Below are positions 44,513 through 51,583 of a stretch of DNA of 64,000 bases, piece after piece. The stretch's first letter is position 1. Each line of letters opens with the position of its first letter. The notes under the pieces were generated by a model, which was not told the origin of the DNA, searched no databases, and saw nothing but the letters and a program-made list of their open reading frames with translations. Source of the stretch: Microbispora catharanthi (lineage in GTDB: Bacteria; Actinomycetota; Actinomycetes; Streptosporangiales; Streptosporangiaceae); NCBI RefSeq assembly GCF_006334915.2, contig NZ_VDMA02000027.1, positions 56,014-120,013 of the forward strand. The letters run 5' to 3'. The translations under genes were made by a program, and so were the position numbers.

Positions 44513-44920
44513 TCAGGCGGCGTCGAGAGCTGCGGTGATCTTGCGGGCCATGTCGGCCATGGTGGGGCTGGGCCCGCCCTTCTGGGCCAGGGTGGCTGCT
44601 TCGACGGCGACGATGACGGTGCCGCGGAAGTTGTCGGCCTCTGCCGGAGCCTGCTTCTTGAGCAGGCTCATGGCCGACGTCAGGGCCGGCAGCACGTGGT
44701 CGGCGAGTTCGGCCACGGACTTGCCGTCCAGGTTCATGCCCGTCGACTTCTCGGCGAGCACGTGCCCGACCAGGCCGGTCGCGGAGGTCAGGGCGATGGA
44801 GCCCGCGGTGGCGACCTTGTGGGGCGAGCCGGCGGCGCCTGCGGCGGCCAGCAGCGAGACGGCGCCGTAGGCGGCGGTCCGCAGGGTGATCTTGTCCTGA
44901 TCGGTGAGGGTGACGGACAT
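44513..44920 (-). CDS. Conserved actinobacterial hypothetical protein, 135 aa
   Basis: Soluble, helical, Ala-rich protein. I recall similar 130-140 aa proteins widely in actinomycetes (start SVTLTDQDKITLRTAAYGAV, end MADMARKITAALDAA) without a known function. ATG 44920 is the natural start, although the frame is open upstream into the serine-hydrolase gene. It lies 107 bp downstream of that gene on the same strand. It is convergent with the RiPP-type cassette and separated by a terminator; nothing marks it as a peptide precursor. Confidence 0.75.
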   Translation of the reverse strand: MSVTLTDQDKITLRTAAYGAVSLLAAAGAAGSPHKVATAGSIALTSATGLVGHVLAEKSTGMNLDGKSVAELADHVLPALTSAMSLLKKQAPAEADNFRGTVIVAVEAATLAQKGGPSPTMADMARKITAALDAA

Positions 44921-45027
44921 GGTCGTGTGGTCCTTTACATCTGTTGCACGGATGGGGAAAAGGGTCCTGCCGGTGCCCGGGGCGTCGGGGGCCTGAGGGC
45001 GGGGTCTGTCGGGACGCGGGCTCGGTG

Positions 45028-46260
45028 TCAGTCGTCGATCGCCTGGTAGAGCGTGGTCCAGAAGTCGTGGATGAGCTGCATCGAATCCGGGGTGGACGCC
45101 CCGACCTGGGTGAGCAGGAGCCCGGTGAGTCGCTTGACCGGGTCGGCGTAGGCCGCGGTGCCGCTTCCGCCGTCCCAGCCGAACTGGCCGACGGAGGCGT
45201 AGTCGCCGCGGTAGGTGCGCACCGCCATCCCGAAGCCCCAGCCGCCGTGCTGCCCTTGGCCGTGCGAGATATGGACGTTGTCGACGGCCATGGCGTTGCG
45301 GGCGGCGTTCTGCTCGGGCGTGAGGCGGTTGGTGGTCATCAGCTCGACGGCGGGCCGGGACAGGATCCGCTTCCCCTTGTGCACGCCGCCGTTGAGCAGC
45401 ATGCGGAAGTAGGCGTGGTAGTCGTCGACGGTGGAGGTCAGTCCGCCGCCGCCGCCCTGGAACGCCGGAGGCTCGCTCCACCGTCCTCCCTCGGCCTCGT
45501 CCCACACGAGGAACTCGCCGGTCTGCGGGTCGGGGGCGTAGAGGGCCGGCAGCCGGTCGATCTTGTCGGAGGGCACGTGGAAACCGGTGTCGGTCATCCC
45601 CAGCGGATCGAAGATGCGCTCGCGCAGGAACTCCTCGAACGACTGGCCCGTGACCCTGGCCACCAGCACGCCGAGCAGGTCGCTGCTGATGTGGTACTGC
45701 CAGCGCTCTCCGGGCTGGTACATCAGCGGAAGCGTGCCGAGGCGGCGCATCCACTCATCCGGCTCGGGCATCGGCACCGGCAGATTGGGCGTGAGCCCCT
45801 GCTCGAAGACCGCGTTCATGATCGGAGTGCCCAGCGACGTCATATCCATGCCGATCCCGAACGTGGAGGTCAGCACGTCCCGCACGGTGATCGGCCGCCG
45901 CGCCGGCACGGTGTCGTCCAGCGGTCCGTCGATCCGCTTCAGCACCCGGCGGTCGGCCAGTTCCGGCAGCCACGGCTCCACCAGGTCATCCAGTCGCAGC
46001 CTGCACTCATCAAGCAGGACCATCGCCGCCGCGACCGAGACCGGCTTGGACGTCGAGGCCATCCGGAAGATCGTGTCCCGGCGCATCGGCGCGCCACCGT
46101 CATGACGCATCGTCCCGATCGCTTCGACGTGCGTCCGGTCGCCCCGGCTGACCAGGGCGACGAGCCCGGGAATCCGCCCCGACTCGACATACCGCGCCAG
46201 CACCTCACGCAGCCTGCGCAGCCCGGTCGCGGAGAAGCCGCCGTCGCCGGTTTCCATCAT
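45028..46260 (-). CDS. Serine hydrolase, class C beta-lactamase fold
   Basis: A 410 aa enzyme with the SxxK motif Ser69-Thr-Ser-Lys72 in FRMASTSKPVSVAAAM. A Tyr motif, QYHISSDLLGVLVARVTG, occupies the YxN position with a changed third residue. The C-terminal part ends in YASVGQFGWDGGSGTAAYAD. This fits the esterase/peptidase branch (EstB-like) better than true beta-lactamases. There is no signal peptide, so it is probably cytosolic. GAGGAGA precedes ATG 46260 (a second ATG follows immediately). It diverges from the HTH-MarR fusion regulator over a region with three CATTGCAATG-type sites. Confidence 0.88.
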   Translation of the reverse strand: MMETGDGGFSATGLRRLREVLARYVESGRIPGLVALVSRGDRTHVEAIGTMRHDGGAPMRRDTIFRMASTSKPVSVAAAMVLLDECRLRLDDLVEPWLPELADRRVLKRIDGPLDDTVPARRPITVRDVLTSTFGIGMDMTSLGTPIMNAVFEQGLTPNLPVPMPEPDEWMRRLGTLPLMYQPGERWQYHISSDLLGVLVARVTGQSFEEFLRERIFDPLGMTDTGFHVPSDKIDRLPALYAPDPQTGEFLVWDEAEGGRWSEPPAFQGGGGGLTSTVDDYHAYFRMLLNGGVHKGKRILSRPAVELMTTNRLTPEQNAARNAMAVDNVHISHGQGQHGGWGFGMAVRTYRGDYASVGQFGWDGGSGTAAYADPVKRLTGLLLTQVGASTPDSMQLIHDFWTTLYQAIDD

Positions 46261-46364
46261 GAATCTCCTCACGCACAGTGGTCGATCTGCCCTTATCGGG
46301 ACTCCCTCTGCGGCGCCACCGGCACCCGCAGGTGTTCGGGAATCTCTGAACGTCTGCGACACTA

Positions 46365-46491
46365 CATTGCGTTCATTAATCGGTCAACAAGCAAAGCGAG
46401 CAGGTAGTGCCTGCTAGGGCGGAATATCAGAGTGCTCATTGCAATGACAGTGAAGCTGAATGCAATGAGCGATCGGACGTGCATTGCAATG
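46365..46491. promoter_or_regulatory. CATTGCAATG operator array
   Basis: Two exact 10-bp palindromes CATTGCAATG (46437-46446 and 46482-46491) flank a near copy (GAATGCAATG, about 46458-46467). The centres are about 21-24 bp apart, i.e. about two helical turns. A degenerate copy (CATTGCGTTC) is at 46365-46374. The array fills the 308-bp divergent region between the serine hydrolase and the regulator. Confidence 0.7.
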
Positions 46492-46568
46492 GACTACGAG
46501 TGAATGCATACTGTGCAGCATGCGGGCGCCGAGCTCCGCGCATGCCGGCAGACAGGAGACGAGCACCC

Positions 46569-47309
46569 ATGCCCGGAGGCAGACTCACCGACGAAGACCG
46601 TCAGCACATCGCTGCGGGGCTGGCCGAGGGGCTCGGATACGCGGAGATCGGCCGGCGTCTGGGGCGGCCCGCCTCGACCGTCATGCGGGAGGTCACCCGC
46701 AACGGCGGGCCCGACGATTACAGGGCCGAGCGGGCGCACGAGGCCACGCGGCATCGTGCGCGCCGGCACAAGCGGGCTCAGCCTCCGGCGCCGCCGATCC
46801 CCGACAGCGGCCATGGGCGCGACCCCCAAGCGGTGCAGGACTTCACGGAGTCCTTCATCGCCCTCCTCGTTCAGCAGGGGCTGCCCCGGATGGAGGCCAG
46901 GGTGCTGGCCTGCCTGTACGTCACCGACTCCGGCACTCTCACCGCCGCCGACCTGGTCCAGCGGCTTCACGTCAGCCCTGCCTCGATCTCGCACGCCGTC
47001 GCCTTCCTGGAACAGCAGGGGATCCTCAGGCGGGAGCGGGTTCCCGGCGCGCGGCGCGAGCGCTATGTCATCGACGATGAGATCTGGCTCCGGTCGATCC
47101 TCGCGTCTCTGCAGATGAACGAGGCCCTGGCGGCCGCATCGCGGCGCGGAGCGGAGATCCTCGGGGCCGCGACCCCGGCGGGCGGGCGCTTCGAGTCCTC
47201 CGCCCAACTTCTGTCCCTCGTGAGCGAGGCCTTCCGGCAGGTCCTGGAGCAGTGGCAGAGCCCGGCCGCGCGGAGCGCTCCCCGGCCGGTGCGAACGCCG
47301 GGGGACTGA
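46569..47309 (+). CDS. HTH_38-MarR/GbsR fusion regulator
   Basis: A 246 aa protein. The N-terminal 65 residues contain an IS30-transposase-like HTH_38 (LTDEDRQHIAAGLAEGLGYA, EIGRRLGRPASTVMREVTRN) followed by an Arg/His-rich linker. The second domain is a winged-helix MarR/GbsR type (about 90-170; MEARVLACLYVTDSGTLTAA, DLVQRLHVSPASISHAVAFL, GILRRERVPGARRERYVID). The C-terminus is helical. AGGAG lies about 14 nt before ATG 46569; upstream in-frame sequence includes the operator array and is non-coding. It probably regulates itself and the divergent serine hydrolase. Confidence 0.85.
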   Translation: MPGGRLTDEDRQHIAAGLAEGLGYAEIGRRLGRPASTVMREVTRNGGPDDYRAERAHEATRHRARRHKRAQPPAPPIPDSGHGRDPQAVQDFTESFIALLVQQGLPRMEARVLACLYVTDSGTLTAADLVQRLHVSPASISHAVAFLEQQGILRRERVPGARRERYVIDDEIWLRSILASLQMNEALAAASRRGAEILGAATPAGGRFESSAQLLSLVSEAFRQVLEQWQSPAARSAPRPVRTPGD

Positions 47310-47465
47310 CACACGCTTCGGCTGACGGGCCGACCCGGGCGCCGGCGCCCGACCGGCCGGCCCGAACAGGCACCGCGCCTGCGCCTTCGCCATCGATGAT
47401 GAGAGGATGAGCGCCGTGAAGAGCGCGGCCGGTCGGCCGCGTGCGTCTCATCCCAGGGGGAGTGC

Positions 47466-47759
47466 ATGTTCCGCCACGTCGTGCTGCTGAAGTGGACCGA
47501 GGACGCCACCGAGGAGCAGCGGGCCGAGGTGGCAAGGCGGCTGGGCGGGCTGCCGGACGTCATCCCCGAGCTGCGCTCCTACCAGATCGGCTCGGACGCG
47601 GGCGTCAACCAGGGCAACTTCTCCTTCGGCGTGGTCGCCGACTTCGACTCCCCCGAGGACTACGTCGTCTACCGCGACCACCCGGCCCACCGGGCGGTGA
47701 TCGACGAGTGCATCACGCCGATCCTCGCCGCCCGCGCGGCCGTGCAGTACGTCCTCTAG
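47466..47759 (+). CDS. Dabb-family stress-responsive protein
   Basis: A 97 aa dimeric alpha/beta-barrel (Dabb) protein. It starts FRHVVLLKWTEDATEEQRAE, contains LRSYQIGSDAGVNQGNFSFG and ends with the DHPAHRAVIDECITPIL helix. Some members are cyclases or stress proteins; no catalytic role can be read here. GGGGGAG precedes ATG 47466. It ends 5 bp from the convergent MarR gene. Confidence 0.9.
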   Translation: MFRHVVLLKWTEDATEEQRAEVARRLGGLPDVIPELRSYQIGSDAGVNQGNFSFGVVADFDSPEDYVVYRDHPAHRAVIDECITPILAARAAVQYVL

Positions 47760-47764
47760 GTCCG

Positions 47765-48220
47765 CTACTGCGCATGCAGTGATTCGACCGCTTCGACCAG
47801 AGGGGCGAGCCGGGGGTTCCGGGCTGCCTGGTCGAGGGCCTCCCGCAGGGCGGTGTCGTTCGTGGGCCGGGCCTCGGCGAGCAGCGCCAGGCCCGCGGGG
47901 CTGACGTCGGTGTAGATCCCACGGCGGTCGGTGGGGCACAGGTAGCGGGTGAGCAGTCCCCGCTCTTCGAGCCGGGTCACCAGGCGCGTCGTCGCGCTCT
48001 GGCTGAGCACCACGGCGTCGGCGACCTGCTTCATCTGCAGATGGCCGCCGGGGCCGTCGTGCTGCCGGCTGAGCGTCTCCAGCAGGGAGTATTCCCGCAC
48101 GCTCAGCCCGTGTTTGCGCTGCAGGGCGCGCTCGATGTGTGCCTCGATCCTCTCGTGCAGCAGGGAGAGCGCGCACCAGCCCTGCGCGAGTGCGGTGAGG
48201 GCGGGATCGGCGGCCGTCAT
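47765..48220 (-). CDS. MarR-family transcriptional regulator
   Basis: A 151 aa winged-helix regulator. The dimer helix is LAQGWCALSLLHERIEAHIE, recognition is by MKQVADAVVLSQSATTRLVT and the wing contains LCPTDRRGIYTDVSPAG. ATG 48220 has GGGAGAG upstream. It is divergent from an MFS exporter, the classical MarR target, with nested inverted repeats between them. Confidence 0.92.
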   Translation of the reverse strand: MTAADPALTALAQGWCALSLLHERIEAHIERALQRKHGLSVREYSLLETLSRQHDGPGGHLQMKQVADAVVLSQSATTRLVTRLEERGLLTRYLCPTDRRGIYTDVSPAGLALLAEARPTNDTALREALDQAARNPRLAPLVEAVESLHAQ

Positions 48221-48270
48221 CGACTCTCCCTCCGTTCGCGTGTGACTCAGACGAGGATACTCCACTCCTG

Positions 48271-48312
48271 CAATAGTCCGCGCTTGCAAGTATCAAGCGT
48301 CTGCAACTATTG
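48271..48312. promoter_or_regulatory. Nested inverted repeats, MarR operator candidate
   Basis: The outer pair is CAATAGT (48271-48277) with ACTATTG (48306-48312). The inner pair is CGCTTG (48281-48286) with CAAGCG (48294-48299). Both share nearly the same centre, in the 134-bp gap between the MarR and MFS starts. Confidence 0.6.
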
Positions 48313-48354
48313 TCTGCGCCTGTTACTAGCTCCTGCAATCGTTGGGGGACGTTC

Positions 48355-49518
48355 ATGCCTCTCGCACTCGTAGCCCTGGCCATCGGGGCCTTCGGGATCG
48401 GGACCACCGAGTTCGTGATCACGGGATTGCTTCCGCAGGTGGCGTCCGACCTCGGGGTCTCCATCCCGACCGTCGGCCTGCTCGTCACGGGCTACGCCCT
48501 GGGCGTGGTCGTCGGCGCCCCGCCGATGACCGTGCTGGGGACGACCATGTCCCGCAAGCGCGTGCTGATGCTGCTGATGGCGCTGTTCATCGCCGGCAAC
48601 CTGCTCTCGGCCCTCGCGCCGGGCTTCGGAGTGATGCTGGCCGGCCGAGTGGTCGCCTCGCTGGCGCACGGCGCGTTCTTCGGCATCGGTTCCGTGGTCG
48701 CGGCCGAACTGGTCGCCCCGCACCGGAGGGCCGGGGCGATCGCCCTGATGTTCACCGGTCTGACCGTGGCCAACGTCGTCGGCGTACCCCTGGGCACCCT
48801 GGTCGGCCAGGTCGCCGGCTGGCGGACCACCTTCGCCGTCGTCGCCGGGCTCGGCGCCGTCGGCCTGATCGGCATCGCCGCGCTCGTGCCCGAGATGCCG
48901 CGCCCCCAGGGCGTACGCCTGCGTCACGAAGTGGCCGCACTCCGCGACGTCCAGGTGTTGCTGGCGATGGGCATGACCGTGCTCGGGTTCGGCGGCGTCT
49001 TCGCGGCCATCACGTACATCGCGCCCATGATGGTCCGGGTCGCGGGCTATCCCGAAGGGGCGGTCACCTGGCTCCTGGTCCTCTTCGGCCTCGGCATGGT
49101 CGCCGGCAACCTCGTCGGCGGAAGGTTCGCCGACCGCGCGCTGATGCCGATGCTGTACGTCTCGCTGGGCGCCCTCGCGGTCGTCCTCGCCGCCTTCACG
49201 CTGACCGCGCACAGCAAGATCCTGGCCGCGGTGACCGTCGCCCTGATCGGGGCGCTCGGCTTCGCCACCGTGCCGCCGCTGCAGAAGCGCGTGCTCGACC
49301 TGGCCCACGGCGCGCCGACGCTGGCCTCGGCCGTGAACATCGGCGCCTTCAACCTCGGCAACGCCCTGAGCTCCTGGCTCGGCGGCCTCGTCATCGCGGC
49401 GGGCCTGGGCTACACCGCGCCCAACTGGGTGGGCGCCCTCCTCACCGCCTCCGCGCTCGTGCTCGCCGCCCTCTCGGCCGCCCTCGAACGCCGCTCCGCC
49501 GTGGTCGCGGCCGTCTGA
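48355..49518 (+). CDS. MFS exporter, DHA1 (12-TM) family
   Basis: A 387 aa antiporter of the AraJ/Cmx-like group. Recognisable parts are PLALVALAIGAFGIGTTEFV, ITGLLPQVASDLGVSIPTVG, GAPPMTVLGTTMSRKRVLML and VVGVPLGTLVGQVAGWRTTF (motif C), with about 12 hydrophobic spans. Relatives export chloramphenicol, arabinose-like sugars or nucleosides. GGGGGA precedes ATG 48355. Controlled probably by the divergent MarR protein. Confidence 0.92.
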   Translation: MPLALVALAIGAFGIGTTEFVITGLLPQVASDLGVSIPTVGLLVTGYALGVVVGAPPMTVLGTTMSRKRVLMLLMALFIAGNLLSALAPGFGVMLAGRVVASLAHGAFFGIGSVVAAELVAPHRRAGAIALMFTGLTVANVVGVPLGTLVGQVAGWRTTFAVVAGLGAVGLIGIAALVPEMPRPQGVRLRHEVAALRDVQVLLAMGMTVLGFGGVFAAITYIAPMMVRVAGYPEGAVTWLLVLFGLGMVAGNLVGGRFADRALMPMLYVSLGALAVVLAAFTLTAHSKILAAVTVALIGALGFATVPPLQKRVLDLAHGAPTLASAVNIGAFNLGNALSSWLGGLVIAAGLGYTAPNWVGALLTASALVLAALSAALERRSAVVAAV

Positions 49519-49567
49519 CCTTCTTTCTCGTGCCCTGGGCCTTTCACACTCCCGGGCATGCTCACGC

Positions 49568-49590
49568 GAGGGGCGGGGGCGGCGCCCCTC
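49568..49590 (+). terminator. Hairpin after the DHA1 exporter
   Basis: GAGGGGC (49568-49574) pairs with GCCCCTC (49584-49590) over a 9-nt loop, 50 nt after the stop codon. Confidence 0.5.
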
Positions 49591-49754
49591 GTCCTCCCGC
49601 TCGCGCGCGTGCCCTGCCGGACGATCACCGGTGCCAGGCGGTGACGGGTCCGTTGTGTGCCGCTTGCTGGAATCTCATTTCGCCGCACACTTTCACCCCC
49701 CACCCCGCGCGAGATCAAGGCCGTTCCTGATAACGATTCAGATACGCGAAGCTG

Positions 49755-49770
49755 GTTCATGAGTATGAAC
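49755..49770. promoter_or_regulatory. GTTCAT inverted repeat before the symporter gene
   Basis: GTTCAT-GAGT-ATGAAC, an exact 6-bp inverted repeat, four bases before the Crp-like site. Confidence 0.5.
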
Positions 49771-49774
49771 GTGC

Positions 49775-49790
49775 TGTGACCTGCATCACG
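49775..49790. promoter_or_regulatory. Crp/GlxR-like site
   Basis: TGTGA-CCTGCA-TCACG matches the TGTGA-N6-TCACA consensus in nine of ten positions. It lies 134 bp before the symporter start. Actinobacterial Crp/GlxR proteins use this motif. Confidence 0.55.
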
Positions 49791-49923
49791 GCCTCGATCC
49801 GCTCCCTCGTACGCCCGTGACCTGCGAACCCGCCATTGACGGCGGGAGGGGGGCGGGCGCATCGTAACGAGGCCAGGCGGTTGTCGGTCCGGGTGCCGCC
49901 GTTCACCCGGAGGTACGACGCGC

Positions 49924-51435
49924 GTGAACCCATTGGACTGGTTCGTTCTGGGCGCCTATTTCATCGTCATGGTGGCGATCGGCGTCTACTCGCACCGGCG
50001 TATCGGCAACATCAGTGACTTCTTCACCGCCGGGGGCAAGATGCCCTGGTGGCTGGCCGGCATCTCGCACCACATGTCCGGCTACAGCGCCGTCATGTTC
50101 ACCGGGTACGCCGGCATCGCCTACCTCTATGGCGCCACCTCGTACGTCACCTGGGCCTTCCCGATCGCGATCGGCATCGCGATCGGCTCGGTGCTGTTCG
50201 CCCCGAGGCTTAACCGCATCCGGTCGAAGCTCAGGGTCAGCTCGCCGCTGGAGTTCCTCGCCAAGCGATACAACGTACCGACCCAGCAGGCGCTCGCCTG
50301 GTCGGGCGGCCTGCTGAAGATCGTGGACGTCGGCGCCAAGTGGGCCGCGATCGCCACGCTGCTGTCGACGTTCACCGGGCTGTCGCTCAACCAGGGCATC
50401 CTGATCACCGGCGTCGTCACCGCCGTCTACTGCACGGTCGGCGGTCTGTGGGCCGACGCGCTCACCGACTTCGGGCAGTTCGTCATCCAGCTCCTCGCCG
50501 GCGTCGTCATGCTGTTCGCCGTCCTCGCCAAGCTCGGCGGCATCAGCGCGGTGGGGGACATGTGGGACAGGCTCCCGCCCGAGCACGCGCAGCCCCTGAA
50601 CGGCCCGTTCACCGTGACGTTCCTGCTCGCGTTCCTGTTCATCAAGACGTTCGAGTACAACGGCGGCATGTGGAACCAGGCCCAGCGCTACATGGCCGCG
50701 CCGTCGGCGGCCCAGGCGGCCCGCGGCGCCCGCCTGTCGGCCGTGCTGTGGGCGATCTGGCCGCTGCTGCTGTTCTTCCCCATGTGGGCCGCGCCGCTGC
50801 TGGTCCACGCGACCAAGCCGGACGCGAGCGACTCCTACGCGCTGCTGACCACCCAGCTCATCCCGCACGGCCTGCTCGGCCTGGTGATCGCCGGCTTCTT
50901 CTCGCACACGATGGCGATGGCCTCCTCCGACGCCAACGCGATCGCCTCGGTCTTCACCCGCGACGTGATCCCGGTGCTGTCCCGCGCGGCGCGGGCCTGG
51001 GACACCAGGGCCGCCCTGGTCGCGGCCCGGGTCACCACGGTGGCGTTCATCGCGCTGTCGATGACCGTGGCCACCCAGGTCAACAGCCCGGTTTTGAAGG
51101 ACATCATCACGGTCGTCATCAAGTGGGTGGCCGGGCTCATGGGCCCGATCTCGATCCCGCTGCTGCTCGGCATGCTGCCGCTGTTCCGCAGGTCCGGCCC
51201 GACGGCCGCGCTGGTCTCGTGGGCGGCAGGCCTGTTCGTCTTCTGGCTCACCAACTACGGCATGAGCGACGTCTCGACCGCCGTGGCGACGGCCGCGCCG
51301 GTGGCCACCTCGCTGGTGCTTTTCACGATCATCGGCTTCATCCGCCCGGAGAACACCCCCGAGCGCGAGGAACTGCTCCAGACCGTCAACACCGACGAGG
51401 ACAGCGCCGCCCGGCCGCTTCCGACGTCCGCCTGA
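49924..51435 (+). CDS. Sodium:solute symporter (SSS family)
   Basis: A 503 aa membrane transporter with about 13 hydrophobic spans. Family features are DFFTAGGKMPWWLAGISHHM near the N-terminus, FGQFVIQLLAGVVMLFAV in the middle and ASSDANAIASVFTRDVIPVL later. The substrate could be a sugar, amino acid or carboxylate and is not decidable here. GTG 49924 has GGAGG about 10 nt upstream. The Crp-like site suggests carbon control. It is convergent with the acyl-CoA dehydrogenase gene across a 16-bp hairpin. Confidence 0.92.
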   Translation: MNPLDWFVLGAYFIVMVAIGVYSHRRIGNISDFFTAGGKMPWWLAGISHHMSGYSAVMFTGYAGIAYLYGATSYVTWAFPIAIGIAIGSVLFAPRLNRIRSKLRVSSPLEFLAKRYNVPTQQALAWSGGLLKIVDVGAKWAAIATLLSTFTGLSLNQGILITGVVTAVYCTVGGLWADALTDFGQFVIQLLAGVVMLFAVLAKLGGISAVGDMWDRLPPEHAQPLNGPFTVTFLLAFLFIKTFEYNGGMWNQAQRYMAAPSAAQAARGARLSAVLWAIWPLLLFFPMWAAPLLVHATKPDASDSYALLTTQLIPHGLLGLVIAGFFSHTMAMASSDANAIASVFTRDVIPVLSRAARAWDTRAALVAARVTTVAFIALSMTVATQVNSPVLKDIITVVIKWVAGLMGPISIPLLLGMLPLFRRSGPTAALVSWAAGLFVFWLTNYGMSDVSTAVATAAPVATSLVLFTIIGFIRPENTPEREELLQTVNTDEDSAARPLPTSA

Positions 51436-51530
51436 GGATGTGCCTCCGCCCGAGGGTGCGCCTCCCCTGACCGCCGCGCCGCTTCCCGCGTTCACCTGAC
51501 CGGCCCGGGAGCGGTGCGGCCCAGAGACGC

Positions 51531-51570
51531 GGTACGGCCGCCGCACCGTCACGTGTGCGGCGGCCGTACC
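51531..51570. terminator. Strong 16-bp bidirectional terminator
   Basis: GGTACGGCCGCCGCAC (51531-51546) pairs perfectly with GTGCGGCGGCCGTACC (51555-51570) over an 8-nt loop, between convergent genes. Confidence 0.88.
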
Positions 51571-51583
51571 GAACCAGAACAGA

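Larger units (their letters stand above)
49519..49923. other. Intergenic control region before the symporter
   Basis: 405 bp. From left to right: a hairpin (49568-49590), an AT-richer stretch (TGATAACGATTCAGATACG), a GTTCAT inverted repeat, a Crp-like site and a small CCCGCC/GGCGGG hairpin at 49829-49846. No gene seen. Confidence 0.6.

Noticed and set aside
44430..44538. GTG-started 35-codon frame after the PpiC-related gene, considered as RiPP precursor
   Set aside because: It spans the perfect terminator hairpin, is Arg/Gly/Pro-rich, lacks Asp/Glu/Thr-rich core features of graspetides and runs into the 3' end of the convergent gene.
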